Assembly: GCF_902859705.1 (NCBI RefSeq)
Contig: NZ_CADIJO010000006.1
Span: 186,001-250,000, forward strand
Length of the DNA stretch: 64,000 nucleotides
Direction of reading: 5' to 3'
From: Achromobacter deleyi
Lineage (GTDB): Bacteria > Pseudomonadota > Gammaproteobacteria > Burkholderiales > Burkholderiaceae_B
Each line of letters starts with the position of its first letter. The stretch's first letter is position 1. The notes under the pieces were generated by a model, which was not told where the DNA came from, did no database searches, and worked only from the letters and a program-made list of their open reading frames with translations. A program made the translations under genes and the position numbers. Below, piece after piece: positions 53,694 through 62,796 of this stretch.

Positions 53694-56270
53694 TCACCCC
53701 CTAGCTCTCAACCATTCCTCAAGATCCCCCGCCGGCAACGGCGGCGAAAACAAGAACCCTTGTCCTGCTGCACACCCTTGCTCGATCAAAAACCGCCGCT
53801 GCTCCTCATTCTCGATCCCCTCCGCAACAACCGGCAAGCTCAGACTCTCCCCGATCCGAATCACAGCGCTTGTCAGCGCCCGAGCCGCATCGTCGCTCTC
53901 CAGCCCCTGAACGAAACTGCGATCCAGCTTCAGTTCATCGACGATCAAGCGCCTCAAATGCCCCAGGCTTGAATAGCCCGTCCCGAAATCGTCCATCGAC
54001 AGGCGTACGCCCAGGCGGTGGAGTTCAGCGATCGTGCGCAGCGTGCCGGCCGTGGCGTCCAGGACCACGCCTTCCGTGATTTCCAGCATCAGGTCCTGGG
54101 CGGCCAGGCCGAACTCGGCCAGGGTCGCCGCGATCATGCGGGGCAGGTTCAGGTTGTGGAAATTGGTGGCTGACAGGTTCACCGATACCGAAGGGACGCG
54201 CAGGCCGTTGTGGCGCCAGATCGAGAGTTGCGAGCAGGCTTCGCGCACCGCCCAGTCGCCCAGGTCGCCGATCAGGCCGCATTCTTCGGCCAGGGGCACG
54301 AAACGCGCGGGGGAAATGTCGCCCAGCGTGGGGTGGCGCCAGCGGGCCAGCGCCTCGACCCCGTACAGGCTGCCGTTCTTCAGGCCGACCTGGGGTTGGT
54401 AGTGCAGGCGCAGCGCGCGGCCTTCCAGGGCGTCGCGCAGGGCGGCTTCCAGGGCCAGGCGTTCCTGGGCCTGGCGGTTCATTTCGGCGCTGAAGAAGGA
54501 AATGCGGTTGCGGCCCGCGGTCTTGGCCTGGTACATCGCCATGTCCGCATGGCGCAGCAGCGTATCCATGTCGCGGCCGTTTTCCGGGAACACGCTGATG
54601 CCGATGCTCACCGACGGGTTCAGCGTGATGCCGCCCACCACGAAGGGTTGCGCCAGGGCCACCAGGATGTGTTCGGCGGCGGCGGTCAGGCGGCCGTGCT
54701 CGAAATCGGGCATCAACATCACGAACTCGTCGCCCGACAGGCGGCCGACGATGTCGGTGGCGCGGGCCAGGCGGCGCAGGCGCTGGGCGATGTCGCGCAG
54801 CAGCGCGTCGCCGATGGGGTGGCCTAGCGTGTCGTTGACCTGTTTGAAGCGGTCCAGGTCCAGGAACAGCACCGCCACGCGCTTGCGTTCGGGTTCGGCG
54901 CGGGCGATGGCCTGTTCGGCCTGGGCCAGCAGCAGGTTGCGGTTGGGCAGGCCCGTCAGCTCGTCATAGAACGCCAGCTGGCGGATGCGGGCGCGGGCTT
55001 CTTCGCGTTCCAGCGCCAGCGCGCACAGGTAGACGCAGACGTCGACCAGGCGGTGGTGAAAATCGTCGGGCAGGCGGCGTTCGCGGAAATAGAAGCCGAA
55101 CGTGCCGATCACCCGGCCGTCGCTGGACTTGATGGGCGAGGACCAGCAGGCCTTGATGTCTTCCGGCAGCGGCAGGTGGCGGTAGCCGTCCCACAGCGGA
55201 TCGGTGGCGATGTCCGGCACGATCACCGGGCGGCCCAGGAAGGCGGCGGTGCCGCAGGCGCCGGATTGCGGGCCGATGGCTTCGCCGTCCAGCGCGTCGG
55301 CGTAGGCCGACGGCAGGCTGGGGGCTGCCAGCGGGCGCAGCTTGCCGGCCTCGTCCACACGCAGTACGGTCGCCGCCACTTCGGGCGCCAGGCGCTCGAC
55401 CTCGCGGCACACCATGTTCATCACTTCCACCACCGAGGCCTCGTTCACCATGGCCTGCAGCACCCGGCGCTGCAGCACCTCGTGCACCTTGGTGGGCGTG
55501 ATGTCGGTCAGCACGTCGACGATGTTGACCAGCGAGCCGCGCTCATCGAACACGGAGTTGGCCATCACCGAGACCCACAGCGGCTTGCCGCCGCGGTCGT
55601 AGACCAGTACGTCCTTGTGGTAGCCCTCGCGGCAGGCGATGCGGCGGTCGAGTTCTTCGCGGGTGCCGCCGTCGGGGCGGCCGCCGGCCAGCAGTTCGCC
55701 CAGTTCCTGGTTCAGCGCGTCGCCGCGGGCAAAGCCCAGCATGCGCTGGAAGCCGTCGTTGACGTAGACGATGCGGCCGTCGCGGCCCGAGACCGCCACG
55801 GCGTTGCCGGTTTCGTTGATGCCCAGCAGCAGCAGGCGGATTTCTTCCTGGCGTTCGGCATCGGCGATGGATTTGCGGGAAATGACCGAAATGCGGCGCA
55901 CCTCGCCGGTGTCGTCGCGCATCGGCAGGTAGGTGGCTTCGATCCAGAGGGACCCACCATCCTGCCTGCGGTAGCGGCAGGTGCCGGAAAAGAAGTCGCC
56001 GCGGCGCAGCCGGGCCCAGAGGTGTTCGGCGCTGGCGATGCCCTTGCCTTCGTCCATGCTGTCGCACAGCAGGTCGTGGCGCAGGCCGGCGATGTCGTCG
56101 CGGGTATAGCCCACGGCGGCCAGGAAGTTGTCATTCGCGTGCAAGAGGGAGCCAGCCGCGTCGAAATCGAACAGCAGCAGCGCCCGGTCCATCGACGCCA
56201 GGTAGTTGTCCACCTGCCACGCGGCGCCCTGCGGGGCCGCGCTTGAACCACCTGGATGAGAATCAAGCAT
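53694..56270 (-). CDS. PAS-PAS-GAF-GGDEF-EAL c-di-GMP protein
   Basis: An approximately 858-residue sensor enzyme. Two PAS domains (MDRALLLFDFDAAGSLLHAN; INETGNAVAVSGRDGRIVYVND) are followed by a GAF domain and a GGDEF domain with a degenerate RLSGDEF. An RxxD I-site (RATD) lies five residues before SGDEF. The EAL domain keeps YGVEALARW, LEITEGVV and MDDFGTGYSSL, so phosphodiesterase activity is likely. I start at MLDSHPGG (56270) because GGAG sits six bases upstream; MTPESQ at 56309 is an alternative. Its 3' end has T/G-ending codons beside composite copy 5. Confidence 0.88.
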   Translation of the reverse strand: MLDSHPGGSSAAPQGAAWQVDNYLASMDRALLLFDFDAAGSLLHANDNFLAAVGYTRDDIAGLRHDLLCDSMDEGKGIASAEHLWARLRRGDFFSGTCRYRRQDGGSLWIEATYLPMRDDTGEVRRISVISRKSIADAERQEEIRLLLLGINETGNAVAVSGRDGRIVYVNDGFQRMLGFARGDALNQELGELLAGGRPDGGTREELDRRIACREGYHKDVLVYDRGGKPLWVSVMANSVFDERGSLVNIVDVLTDITPTKVHEVLQRRVLQAMVNEASVVEVMNMVCREVERLAPEVAATVLRVDEAGKLRPLAAPSLPSAYADALDGEAIGPQSGACGTAAFLGRPVIVPDIATDPLWDGYRHLPLPEDIKACWSSPIKSSDGRVIGTFGFYFRERRLPDDFHHRLVDVCVYLCALALEREEARARIRQLAFYDELTGLPNRNLLLAQAEQAIARAEPERKRVAVLFLDLDRFKQVNDTLGHPIGDALLRDIAQRLRRLARATDIVGRLSGDEFVMLMPDFEHGRLTAAAEHILVALAQPFVVGGITLNPSVSIGISVFPENGRDMDTLLRHADMAMYQAKTAGRNRISFFSAEMNRQAQERLALEAALRDALEGRALRLHYQPQVGLKNGSLYGVEALARWRHPTLGDISPARFVPLAEECGLIGDLGDWAVREACSQLSIWRHNGLRVPSVSVNLSATNFHNLNLPRMIAATLAEFGLAAQDLMLEITEGVVLDATAGTLRTIAELHRLGVRLSMDDFGTGYSSLGHLRRLIVDELKLDRSFVQGLESDDAARALTSAVIRIGESLSLPVVAEGIENEEQRRFLIEQGCAAGQGFLFSPPLPAGDLEEWLRARG

Positions 56271-56310
56271 AAGGGGCTCCATACCGGAAGACTGCGATTC
56301 CGGGGTCATT

Positions 56311-57108
56311 TCAGGGCCGGGGGAATCCAAGCGCGACGCGATCGCGTCCGTCCTGCTTGGCCAGGTACAGCGCCTGGTCCGCCCGGCTGAGCGTTTCTGA
56401 AAAAGTTTCTCCGAGCTGGTGATACGCCATGCCGATGCTGACGGTCAGGCGCAGCACGTCCGCGCCGACATCGATCGCCAGGCCGCGCACCGCGCCCACC
56501 AGGCGGTCCATCACGCCTTGTGCCGTTTCCGGCGGGGTCGCGGGCAGCAGCACCAGGAATTCTTCGCCCCCCCAGCGGCCGCACAGGTCGTATTCACGCA
56601 CGCTGTCGCGCATGGCGCCGGCCAGCTCGACCAGGGCGCGGTCGCCGATTTCGTGGCCATAGCGGTCGTTGACCGACTTGAAGTGATCCACGTCCAGCAT
56701 GGCGACGACGAAGGCCTGGCCGCCGCGGGCGGCGCGCTGGACTTCCTGCTTGATCATTTCCATCAGGGCGCGCCGGTTCAAGAGGCCCGTCAGGGGATCG
56801 CGGCTGGAGGTCTCTTCCAGCGCCGCGTTCAGGTCGCGCATCATGCTCTGGTAATGGTCGGAGATACGGGCGATGCGGGCAAGGCGGCGCAACTGCCGGT
56901 CGAACTGTTCGCACAGGCCCATTTCGCGCTGGTGCGCCATGGACTGGTAGGCGTCGGACAGGTGCGTGACGCGCTCGATCCGCGCCATCTGCTCGGCCGT
57001 GTGCCGCCACAGGTCCTGGAGCGCCTCGCGCAGGGGGTGTCCGGCGTAGGCCGGGTCCGCCAGCAGGCGGCCGATGCGTTCGTCCAGCTCGGCGTTGCCG
57101 GGCTTCAT
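56311..57108 (-). CDS. siaD: Diguanylate cyclase (SiaD-like)
   Basis: A 265-residue protein with an N-terminal helical region (ARIERVTHLSDAYQSM...) and a C-terminal GGDEF domain (DPLTGLLNRRALMEMI, active site RWGGEEF). An inhibitory I-site RxxD (REYD) lies five residues before GGEEF. In Pseudomonas aeruginosa SiaD is activated by unphosphorylated SiaC to make c-di-GMP. It overlaps siaC by 4 bp (ATGA), matching the known siaABCD order. Confidence 0.88.
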   Translation of the reverse strand: MKPGNAELDERIGRLLADPAYAGHPLREALQDLWRHTAEQMARIERVTHLSDAYQSMAHQREMGLCEQFDRQLRRLARIARISDHYQSMMRDLNAALEETSSRDPLTGLLNRRALMEMIKQEVQRAARGGQAFVVAMLDVDHFKSVNDRYGHEIGDRALVELAGAMRDSVREYDLCGRWGGEEFLVLLPATPPETAQGVMDRLVGAVRGLAIDVGADVLRLTVSIGMAYHQLGETFSETLSRADQALYLAKQDGRDRVALGFPRP

Positions 57109-57482
57109 TGGCGGCCGACGACCGAGAACGGGAAGGTGCAGTCTTCCTTGAATTCCTCGGCCAGCTCGCCCACGCGCTCGTTGCGCATGTCGTAGAACCA
57201 GGTCACGCTGACGTTGCGGCCCTTGCCATGGGCGGCTTCGAGCAGGTCGAAGATGTCCATGACGGACTTGATGCTGCTGGTGTTCAGGTACAGCAGCTCA
57301 AGCTCCAGGTTCAGCGGCGCGGCGCCGCTTTGCAGGTAGGCCTCGACCCACTCGATGACCGGGCCGAACAGCTCGAAGGAATTCTCGGGGTAGGAATCGC
57401 CGCGCATCGCCAGCACGCCGGCAGCGAAGTCGGCGGTGATGGCGGGCGTGGACTGGGTCCCGGGAATATTCAGGTCTTTCAT
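57105..57482 (-). CDS. siaC: SiaC-like DUF1987 regulatory protein
   Basis: A 125-residue protein. With the ATG at 57482 (preceded by GGAG), the Thr of LYLNTSSIKSVMDIF is residue 68, the same number as the phosphorylated Thr68 in Pseudomonas SiaC; a TTG one codon earlier would shift it. It acts as a phosphorylation-controlled partner of the diguanylate cyclase. The next gene codes the cyclase. Confidence 0.88.
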   Translation of the reverse strand: MKDLNIPGTQSTPAITADFAAGVLAMRGDSYPENSFELFGPVIEWVEAYLQSGAAPLNLELELLYLNTSSIKSVMDIFDLLEAAHGKGRNVSVTWFYDMRNERVGELAEEFKEDCTFPFSVVGRQ

Positions 57483-57518
57483 CAATCACTCCGAAAAGGG
57501 TCTGTGCGCGGGCGGCGG

Positions 57519-58058
57519 TCAGATCACGACGCTCAGGCTGAAGAACGCCTTGCCCTCGCCCGCTGCGGGCGTCAGGCTGGCTTCCAGCGGTGCGCCCGCC
57601 CGGCGCGCGATGTCGATCAGCCCCAGGCCGGCGCCCGAGGCAGTGCCCGGGGTGCGCGGCTTGTGCAGCTGGGCCTTGTATTCGGCTTTCAGGGCCGCCT
57701 TGTCCAGCGCGGCCAGTTGCTGGATGCGGTCCACCAGGTGGCGGCCGTCTTCGGCCTTGACCAGGTTGCCGGCCGACACGACGTAGCGGCTTTCGTCGCG
57801 GCGGCCGATCACGACCGTGGCGGCGGCATCGGCATCGCCGTTCTGCGCGGCGTACTGGCGGATGTTCTGGATCATCTCGATATAGACCGAGAACACGTCC
57901 ATGGCTTCCGCCGGCCGGGCATGCTCGGCGTTCAGGTAGTTCTTCAGCGCATTGCCGATTTCCTCGATCAGGCTACGGGAGATCGGCCCGTTGAAGCACA
58001 GCAGGGTGCGGTTCTGGTCGAACCGCTCGCCCAATGCGTAGAGATCGGAGGCATTCAT
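57519..58058 (-). CDS. siaB: SiaB-like kinase (DUF6272)
   Basis: A 179-residue GHKL-type protein. EEIGNALKNYLNAEH, MIQNIRQYAAQNGD and the glycine-rich TASGAGLGLIDIARR near the end resemble the SiaB/anti-sigma kinase fold. In Pseudomonas SiaB phosphorylates SiaC. It lies between siaA and siaC, as expected. Confidence 0.87.
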   Translation of the reverse strand: MNASDLYALGERFDQNRTLLCFNGPISRSLIEEIGNALKNYLNAEHARPAEAMDVFSVYIEMIQNIRQYAAQNGDADAAATVVIGRRDESRYVVSAGNLVKAEDGRHLVDRIQQLAALDKAALKAEYKAQLHKPRTPGTASGAGLGLIDIARRAGAPLEASLTPAAGEGKAFFSLSVVI

Positions 58059-58081
58059 GGGAGTTACCGCCCTGATAACGA

Positions 58082-60076
58082 TTATTCGAAACGGAAAGAC
58101 AGCAAGGTAATGTCGTCGCGCTGCGGCCGTCCGCCTTGATACTGGGCCAAGGCTTCGGAAAAAGCGGCCGCCTGGTCGGTTAACGGCTGCTGCGCGTGTC
58201 TCTTGAGCATTTCGGCAAAACGCGTGTTGCCAAAACCGAAACCGTGCTCGCCGCCCGCCTGGTCCAGGAAGCCGTCGGTGGCCAGGTAATAGGTCCAGCC
58301 GGGCTCCATGCGCAGTTCGATGTTCTGGTAAACCCCGGTGCGCTTGTCGCCCAACGCGCGCTTGCCGCCGGGCACTTCGCGCAGGGTCCGGCCGTCGCTG
58401 GCGTACAGGCTGATCTTGGCGCCGGCATACCGCAAGCTGCCGGATTCGCGGTCAATATATACCAGGCCCGCGTCAGTATTGGTGGCCAGGGCGCGAGGCA
58501 GTTGCGCATCCGCAAGCATGGCCCGGATCGCGCTGTCGGTGCGCGCCAGGATGCCGGCCGGATCGGCCGGGCCGGCCTCGGTGATGGCCAGGTCGATGGC
58601 GGCGCGGGCCAGCATGGTCATCAGCGCGCCCGGCACGCCGTGGCCGGCGCAGTCCATGATGCCCAGCAGGCAATTGTTGCCATCGGAACGGAACACGTAG
58701 AAATCGCCGCCGACCACGTCGCGCGGCTTCCACAGCACGAAGTGGTGTGCGCCCAGCGACTGGGTCAGCTGGCGGTCGGGCAGGATGGCGCGCTGGATCA
58801 GGCTGGCGTAGTCGATGGAATCGCCGATCTTCTTGTGGGCCGCGGCCATGGCGCGGTTGGCGTCTTCCAGCTCGGAGGTGCGTTCGCGCACCTTGGTCTC
58901 GAGTTCGGCGGTGTGCTGGCGCACCTTGTCGGCCATCACGCCGAAGGCGCGGCTCAGGTCGCCGATCTCGTCCTGGCCGCCAGGCGGCAGGCGCACGTCG
59001 TAGCTGCCGTTGGCAATGGCGCGAGCGGACTGCTGCAGGCGGCGCAGCGGCCGCAGCATCAGGCGTTCGATGGCGTAGCCGAAACAGAGCAGCAGCGCGG
59101 CAAACAGCAGCACCAGGCCGATGGCCGCGGGCCACAGCCAGTCGGTGTCCAGCACCCGGGCGGCGCCCAGGTCCACCACGGTCAGCACGTGCCAGCGCAA
59201 CTCGGGCATGTAGGCCACCGACACCAGCTGGCGCACGCCGTCGATGGCCACCCACGCCGACTGCACCGACTGCGGGTCGGCCTGGGCGGCGTGCAGCGCC
59301 GCGCGCAGCTCGTCGCGGCCGTGGCCGGCGTCGACCAGGTTGAACACCAGGCCATGGCCGTCCTTGCCGCCGGCCCCGCCCGCGCCCGAGTTGTAGGCGA
59401 TCAGGGTGGGGTCCATGTGCGCCTGGATGGCGCCGTCTTCGTCGACGATGATGGGGGTTACGCCCGGCTGGCCGCTGTTGACGAAGTCGCGCAGGAAGCC
59501 GCCCACGTCCAGGCCGGCGCCGGTCAGGCCGATGACCTTGTCGCCGTCGCGCACCTGCACGTTGATCCAGACGCGCGTGGTCTTGAGCTTCAGGTCAGGA
59601 TTGACGTTGATGTTGTAACGGTTGGGCGACTTGAGCGTGCTGTAGAACCAGCCGTCGTCGGCGGCCTCGCGGCTGAGCGTATAACGCGGCGCCTCGGACA
59701 GGGGCTGGTCATCGTTGAAGTAGTAGTGGCCGGTGGCGGCGCTGGCGATGAAATAGGCGCGGCCCAGGAGGTCGCGCCGGTAGCCGTCGGCCTCGCGGAA
59801 AAACAGCTCGCGTGCGGCCGGATCGCTTTCGTTGCGTAGCCAGCGGCGCGTGACTTCGCTGTCGGCCAGGCGCTGCGACAGTGCCAGTTCGCGCGACACG
59901 GGCGCCAGGATGCGCTGGCGGTTCAACTGCGTGAAATTGTCGGAGAACGCGCGGCCGAAGTGGTCGCGAACCCCATCCAGCACCTGCCAACCTATCAGCG
60001 CAGCCGGCGCCAAGGCGACCAGGCACGCCAGCAACAGCGCCATCAATGATTTTTTGCGCAAACCCCATTTCGCCAT
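58082..60076 (-). CDS. siaA: SiaA-like membrane PP2C-type phosphatase
   Basis: A 664-residue protein. An N-terminal membrane segment (residues 10-30), a dCache-like periplasmic sensor (about 50-300), a second membrane segment (LWPAAIGLVLLFAALLLCFG), a HAMP region, a coiled segment (KVRERTSELEDANRAMAAAHK) and a SpoIIE/PP2C phosphatase domain (VVGGDFYVF, GIMDCAGHGVPGALMTML). It would dephosphorylate SiaC and so switch on SiaD in response to an outside signal. The start MAKWGLRKKSL is chosen over a much longer frame that lacks a signal sequence. Confidence 0.88.
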   Translation of the reverse strand: MAKWGLRKKSLMALLLACLVALAPAALIGWQVLDGVRDHFGRAFSDNFTQLNRQRILAPVSRELALSQRLADSEVTRRWLRNESDPAARELFFREADGYRRDLLGRAYFIASAATGHYYFNDDQPLSEAPRYTLSREAADDGWFYSTLKSPNRYNINVNPDLKLKTTRVWINVQVRDGDKVIGLTGAGLDVGGFLRDFVNSGQPGVTPIIVDEDGAIQAHMDPTLIAYNSGAGGAGGKDGHGLVFNLVDAGHGRDELRAALHAAQADPQSVQSAWVAIDGVRQLVSVAYMPELRWHVLTVVDLGAARVLDTDWLWPAAIGLVLLFAALLLCFGYAIERLMLRPLRRLQQSARAIANGSYDVRLPPGGQDEIGDLSRAFGVMADKVRQHTAELETKVRERTSELEDANRAMAAAHKKIGDSIDYASLIQRAILPDRQLTQSLGAHHFVLWKPRDVVGGDFYVFRSDGNNCLLGIMDCAGHGVPGALMTMLARAAIDLAITEAGPADPAGILARTDSAIRAMLADAQLPRALATNTDAGLVYIDRESGSLRYAGAKISLYASDGRTLREVPGGKRALGDKRTGVYQNIELRMEPGWTYYLATDGFLDQAGGEHGFGFGNTRFAEMLKRHAQQPLTDQAAAFSEALAQYQGGRPQRDDITLLSFRFE

Positions 60077-60277
60077 GCGAAGTCTTCCTGACAGTCCGGG
60101 CCTGCCGATGCCTAAGGCCCTGTTTGAGACGTGACGCATCCACGCGGGATCGCACGGCGCGCTAAGTGTAGAGAACAGCGGGATGAATTGAAACAGGCGT
60201 AAACGCGCGAATTTGCCAAAGGTCAGCCTGTTTTGCACAGGCCGCGCCGATCGACAGGTTTATTGCGTTTTATATCG

Positions 60278-60314
60278 AAAGAAAAGCCGCCGCCCGCACC
60301 GGGGCTGCGGCTTT
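60278..60314 (-). terminator. Rho-independent terminator of the liv operon
   Basis: AAAGCCGC (60283-60290) pairs with GCGGCTTT (60307-60314) around a GC-rich loop. On the minus strand the stem runs directly into TTTTCTTT. It lies five bases after the livF stop codon, ending the livH-M-G-F transcript. Confidence 0.85.
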
Positions 60315-60318
60315 CGCG

Positions 60319-61023
60319 CTACACGCCCAGGTAGCGTTCCCACAGGCCGCGGTCGGCGTCCAGCGCGGCGGAGTCGCCGTTCCAGACCACCTTGCCGCGT
60401 TCCAGGATGACGTGCCGGTCGGCCAGGCTGAGCAGGCGTTCGACGTATTTGTCGATCACCAGGATCGTCTGGCCGGCCTGCCGCAGGCGCGCCAGGCAGT
60501 GCCAGATTTCCTCGCGGATCTTGGGCGCCAGGCCTTCGGTGGCCTCGTCCAGGATCAACAGGCGCGGGTTGGTGACCAGCGCGCGGCCGATGGCCAGCAT
60601 CTGCTGTTCGCCGCCCGACAGCTGGTTGCCCATGTTGCGGGCGCGTTCGCCCAGCCGGGGAAACAGTTCGAACACGCGTTCGGGCGTCCAGGGCTCGCCG
60701 ATGGACGGGTTGCGCGCGGCCACGAAGGCCGTCAGGTGCTCGCGCACGGTCAGGTTGGGAAAACACTGGCGCCCTTCCGGCACGATCGCCATGCCGGTGC
60801 GCGCGATGCGGTCGGGGCTCCAGCCGCTGATGTCCTGGCCGGCGAAGCTGATCTTGCCGCCGCGCAGCGGCAACTGGCCGAACAGCGTGCGCAGCAGCGT
60901 GGTCTTGCCCATGCCGTTGCGGCCCAGCAAGGTCACCACCTGGCCGGCGCCGATCTGCAGGTCCACGCCGAACAGCACCTGGCTGGCGCCGTAGCCGCTC
61001 TGGGCCGATTCAATGCTGAGCAT
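60319..61023 (-). CDS. livF: Branched-chain amino-acid ABC transporter ATP-binding protein LivF
   Basis: A 234-residue ATPase. Walker A is LGRNGMGKTTLLRTLFG, the signature LSGGEQQMLAIGRALVTNP and Walker B LLILDEATEGLAP, the usual LivF set. It is last in the operon, sharing a TGATG overlap with livG and followed by a strong terminator. It works with LivG in the same ATPase pair. Confidence 0.94.
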   Translation of the reverse strand: MLSIESAQSGYGASQVLFGVDLQIGAGQVVTLLGRNGMGKTTLLRTLFGQLPLRGGKISFAGQDISGWSPDRIARTGMAIVPEGRQCFPNLTVREHLTAFVAARNPSIGEPWTPERVFELFPRLGERARNMGNQLSGGEQQMLAIGRALVTNPRLLILDEATEGLAPKIREEIWHCLARLRQAGQTILVIDKYVERLLSLADRHVILERGKVVWNGDSAALDADRGLWERYLGV

Positions 61024-61829
61024 CAGGCTGTCTCCTGGCGCGCGGGCGCCGTCTCGTCATCGCCCAGGTAGGCCTGGCGCACGTCCGGATTGGCGCGGAT
61101 CTCGTCGGGCGTGCCGGTGGCGATCACGCGGCCATAGACCAGCACCGAGATGCGGTCGGCCAGCCGGAACACGGCCTGCATGTCGTGTTCGACCAGCAGC
61201 ATCGCGGCGCGGCCGCGCAGGGCTTCGATCAGTTCGGTCAGGCGCAGGGTCTCGTCGGGCCCCATGCCGGCCATGGGTTCGTCCAGCAGCAGCACGCTGG
61301 GCCGCGCGGCCAGGGCCAGCGCGAATTCCACCTTGCGCTGCTCGCCGTGCGGCAGCGTGCCGGCGGCGCGCCCCAGCAGCGCCGGGTCGATGGCGCATTC
61401 GTGCGCCAGTTCGCGGGCCTGCTCGTACAGGGCCGCTTCGGCGGCGCGCGGCCGCCAGAAGCGGAAGCTGCTGCCGGCGTGCGCCTGCACGGCCAGCACC
61501 AGGTTGTCCAGCACGCTGGACTGCTTGAAGATGTTGGTGATCTGGTACGAACGCGACAGGCCCGCCGCCACGCGCTGGTGCGCGTTCAGGGCAGTGACGT
61601 CACGCCCGCCCACGGCCAGCGTGCCCGAGTCTGCCGCCAGGGTGCCGGACAGCAGGTGGATCAGTGTGGACTTGCCGGCGCCGTTGGGGCCGATCAGGGC
61701 GTGGATTTCGCCAGGGTTCAGCGAGATCGAGACATTGTCGGTGGCGACCAGCGCGCCAAAGCGGCGCACCAGGTTGCTCGCCTGCAGCGCAGGCGCGTTG
61801 GACTGCGATGGGGATTGGGGTTGGCTCAT
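61023..61829 (-). CDS. livG: Branched-chain amino-acid ABC transporter ATP-binding protein LivG
   Basis: A 268-residue ATPase with Walker A IGPNGAGKSTLIHLLSG, signature LPHGEQRKVEFALAL and Walker B VLLLDEPMAGMGPDE. The altered signature LPHGEQ is common in LivG proteins. The ATG at 61829 overlaps the livM stop codon by 4 bp. The N-terminal MSQPQSPSQSNAPALQ is a short Ser/Gln-rich leader. Confidence 0.94.
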   Translation of the reverse strand: MSQPQSPSQSNAPALQASNLVRRFGALVATDNVSISLNPGEIHALIGPNGAGKSTLIHLLSGTLAADSGTLAVGGRDVTALNAHQRVAAGLSRSYQITNIFKQSSVLDNLVLAVQAHAGSSFRFWRPRAAEAALYEQARELAHECAIDPALLGRAAGTLPHGEQRKVEFALALAARPSVLLLDEPMAGMGPDETLRLTELIEALRGRAAMLLVEHDMQAVFRLADRISVLVYGRVIATGTPDEIRANPDVRQAYLGDDETAPARQETA

Positions 61830-62794
61830 GATCCCGCCTTGCCGGTTGATGCTGCCTTGGCGCCGCCGAACAGCGGGCCGAACAGGCCCACCAGGCCGCG
61901 CGGCGCGCCGAACACCACGCACAGCAGCAGCACGCCCAGGGGCAGATGCCAATATTCGGTCCATTGGCGCAGCACTTCTTCCAGCACCAGCATCACCACG
62001 GCGCCGGCCACGCCGCCGTAGCGCAGGCCGATGCCGCCCACCAGCACCATGATCAGCAGGTTGGCCGACTGGGTCCAGTGCATCAGGCTGGGCGAGATGA
62101 ACAGGTTGTGGTTGGCCAGCAGCGCGCCCGCCAGCCCGGCCGCCGCGCCGCTCAGCGTGAACGCCGTGAGCTTGATGCGGTAGACGGGGTAGCCCAGCGA
62201 TTCCATGCGCGACTCGTTTTCGCGGATGCCTTGCAGCGCCGTGCCGAACCGCGAGGCCACCACCCGGCCGAACAGCCACATCGCCACCGCGAACAGCGCC
62301 AGCACCAGGTAATAGAACGACACGTCGTTGGCCAGGTCGATGCCGGGCAGCGTGGAATAGCCCGGCAGGTTCAGGCCGTCTTCACCGCCATACTGGCGCA
62401 GCGAGATGAAGATGTAGAACAGCATCTGGGCGAACGCCAGCGTGATCATGATGAAGTACACACCGCGGGTGCGCAGCGAGATCGCGCCCGTGATGCAGGC
62501 CAGCAGCCCCGCCAGCCCCATCGCCACCGGCCAGGACACCAGCGCCGAGGTCACGCCCGACATGGCCAGGATGCCCACCGCGTAGGCGCCCGCGCCGAAG
62601 AAGGCCGCGTGGCCCAGCGCCACCATGCCGCCATAGCCCAGGATCAGGTTCAGGCTGGTCGCGGCCAGCGCGTAGATCAGCACACGGCGCACGAAGGAAA
62701 TATAGAAGTCCAGGCCCAGCGCCGGCGCCACCAGCGGAAACGCCGCCAGCAGGGCCAGCAGGGCCACGGTCCAGAGAGTCGACGAAATTCGCAT
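61826..62794 (-). CDS. livM: Branched-chain amino-acid ABC transporter permease LivM
   Basis: A 322-residue permease with about nine hydrophobic segments. LIYALAATSLNLILGYGGMVALGHAAFFG is the LivM signature, and ALQGIRENESRMESLGY is the coupling loop. It pairs with LivH. The frame runs upstream across livH in another register; MRISSTLWTVALLALLAAF is the true start. Confidence 0.93.
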   Translation of the reverse strand: MRISSTLWTVALLALLAAFPLVAPALGLDFYISFVRRVLIYALAATSLNLILGYGGMVALGHAAFFGAGAYAVGILAMSGVTSALVSWPVAMGLAGLLACITGAISLRTRGVYFIMITLAFAQMLFYIFISLRQYGGEDGLNLPGYSTLPGIDLANDVSFYYLVLALFAVAMWLFGRVVASRFGTALQGIRENESRMESLGYPVYRIKLTAFTLSGAAAGLAGALLANHNLFISPSLMHWTQSANLLIMVLVGGIGLRYGGVAGAVVMLVLEEVLRQWTEYWHLPLGVLLLCVVFGAPRGLVGLFGPLFGGAKAASTGKAGS

Positions 62795-62796
62795 GC

